Source: Streptococcus parasanguinis (GTDB lineage: Bacteria > Bacillota > Bacilli > Lactobacillales > Streptococcaceae). From it: a stretch of 64,000 nt of DNA. Both the position numbers and the translations under genes were made by a program. Position 1 is the stretch's first letter, and every line of letters starts with the position of its first letter. The stretch covers positions 565,501 to 629,500 of the forward strand of contig NZ_CP133988.1 in NCBI RefSeq assembly GCF_031582885.1. The letters are read 5' to 3'. This document shows positions 62,886-64,000 of the stretch, in pieces. Below the pieces are notes generated by a model. It was not told the origin of the DNA. It saw nothing but the letters and a program-made list of their open reading frames with translations, and did not search any database.

Positions 62886-64000
62886 ATGTCTCATATTAAA
62901 TTTGACTACTCAAAAGTTTTGGGTAAATTTGTTGCCCCACATGAAGTGGAATACATGCAACCACAAGTGACTGCAGCTGATGAATTGATCCGTAAAGGAA
63001 CAGGTGCTGGTAGTGACTTCCTAGGTTGGTTGGACCTTCCTGAAAATTACGACCGCGAAGAATTTGACCGCATCTTGAAAGCTGCTGAACAAATCAAATC
63101 AGACAGCGATGTTTTGGTCGTGATCGGTATCGGTGGATCATACCTTGGTGCGAAAGCAGCGATTGACTTCTTGAACCACCACTTTGCAAACTTGCAAACA
63201 AAAGAAGAACGCAAAGCACCACAAATCCTTTACGCTGGAAACTCAATCTCATCTACTTACCTTGCTGACTTGGTAGAGTATGTTTCAGATAAAGACTTCT
63301 CAGTCAACGTGATTTCTAAATCAGGTACAACAACTGAACCAGCTATTGCTTTCCGTGTCTTCAAAGAACTCTTGGTGAAGAAATATGGTCAAGAAGAAGC
63401 CAACAAACGGATCTATGCGACAACTGACCGTGCCAAAGGTGCTGTAAAAGTGGAAGCAGATGCCAATGGTTGGGAAACATTTGTAGTTCCAGATGATATC
63501 GGTGGACGCTTCTCAGTCTTGACACCAGTTGGATTGCTTCCAATTGCTGCATCAGGCGCAGATATCAAAGCCCTTATGGAAGGTGCAAACGCAGCTCGTA
63601 AAGAATACACTTCAGACAAGCTTTCAGAAAACGAAGCATACCAATACGCAGCAGTTCGTAACATCCTTTACCGTAAAGGTTATGCAACCGAAATCTTGGT
63701 AAACTACGAGCCATCCCTTCAATACTTCTCAGAATGGTGGAAACAATTGGCTGGTGAGTCAGAAGGAAAAGACCAAAAAGGGATCTACCCAACTTCAGCT
63801 AACTTCTCAACAGACTTGCACTCATTGGGTCAGTTTATCCAAGAAGGAACTCGTATCATGTTTGAAACAGTTGTCCGTGTGGACAAACCACGTAAGAACG
63901 TGATCATCCCTACATTGGAAGAAGACCTTGATGGACTTGGTTACCTCCAAGGAAAAGACGTTGACTTCGTAAACAAAAAAGCAACTGACGGTGTTCTTCT
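62886..64000 (+). CDS. pgi: Glucose-6-phosphate isomerase, N-terminal part
   Basis: The frame opens at ATG 62886 after TTGGAGGA and runs off the window at codon 371 (usual length about 449). It converts glucose-6-phosphate to fructose-6-phosphate. Motifs include [26 protein letters not shown] (phosphate site) and [14 protein letters not shown]. No stop in the shown part. The codon use is that of a highly expressed gene. Confidence 0.97.
   Translation, partial: MSHIKFDYSKVLGKFVAPHEVEYMQPQVTAADELIRKGTGAGSDFLGWLDLPENYDREEFDRILKAAEQIKSDSDVLVVIGIGGSYLGAKAAIDFLNHHFANLQTKEERKAPQILYAGNSISSTYLADLVEYVSDKDFSVNVISKSGTTTEPAIAFRVFKELLVKKYGQEEANKRIYATTDRAKGAVKVEADANGWETFVVPDDIGGRFSVLTPVGLLPIAASGADIKALMEGANAARKEYTSDKLSENEAYQYAAVRNILYRKGYATEILVNYEPSLQYFSEWWKQLAGESEGKDQKGIYPTSANFSTDLHSLGQFIQEGTRIMFETVVRVDKPRKNVIIPTLEEDLDGLGYLQGKDVDFVNKKATDGVL

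Overview
The window reads as a chromosome segment from an oral or commensal Streptococcus of the mitis/sanguinis type. Supporting signs are the nrdD-nrdG block, a wzg/wzh/wzd/wze capsule locus, rpmG-secE-nusG next to a PBP2a gene, YSIRK/LPXTG glycosidases, ctsR-clpC, NadR, GshAB and an S. pneumoniae-like gene vocabulary with low G+C. I do not assign a species. S. parasanguinis or a close relative would fit, but that is inference.

Layout. 1-2177: end of the anaerobic ribonucleotide reductase operon (nrdD, a 46-codon gene, a GNAT acetyltransferase, nrdG). 2218-18765: a complete Wzy-dependent polysaccharide locus with regulatory genes (wzg, wzh, wzd, wze), an initiating transferase, WchF-like and other glycosyltransferases, Wzy, Wzx, an O-acyltransferase, Glf, a Stealth phosphotransferase broken by one in-frame stop, and a probable galactofuranosyltransferase. 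The composition resembles the coaggregation receptor polysaccharide loci of oral streptococci. 18812-22665: a large secreted wall hydrolase (GH25, seven Bsp-like repeats, CHAP). 22985-31991: housekeeping genes (RluD-like synthase, PBP2a, Zn peptidase, rpmG, secE, nusG, a lipoprotein, tRNA-Cys, rpsB, tsf). 32034-44089: a small exporter, Dpr under a PerR-like box, then two giant LPXTG-anchored glycosidases (BgaA-type beta-galactosidase and a GH29 fucosidase) behind two cre-like sites, forming a host-glycan foraging pair. 44355-49178: ctsR-clpC with an ECF S-component and a DUF4430 lipoprotein in the same operon, then another lipoprotein. 49219-51419: an NAD module (NadR, a truncated PnuC, an NrtR-like Nudix regulator). 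51490-58541: a DUF1275 membrane protein, dusB-hslO, a decayed ADP-ribosylglycohydrolase, gshAB, purA. 58756-61763: a HAD phosphatase, then an AT-rich remnant of a radical-SAM peptide (RiPP) cluster with an intact ABC exporter. 61761-64000: tadA, the SRP RNA, an unassigned structured RNA region and the start of pgi.

Two cross-cutting signals stand out. First, six copies of a modular 175-305 bp intergenic repeat, always at the 3' end of at least one gene, share one core and terminator-like ends but carry interchangeable middles. Second, the window carries several decayed or truncated genes (Stealth transferase, PnuC, DraG-like hydrolase, radical-SAM maturase), each next to intact partners. The best candidates for undescribed biology are the modular repeat family, the radical-SAM remnant with its 23-residue Cys-x-Cys peptide and ABC exporter, and the structured RNA between ffs and pgi. 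All calls come from reading the sequence; no database search was run.
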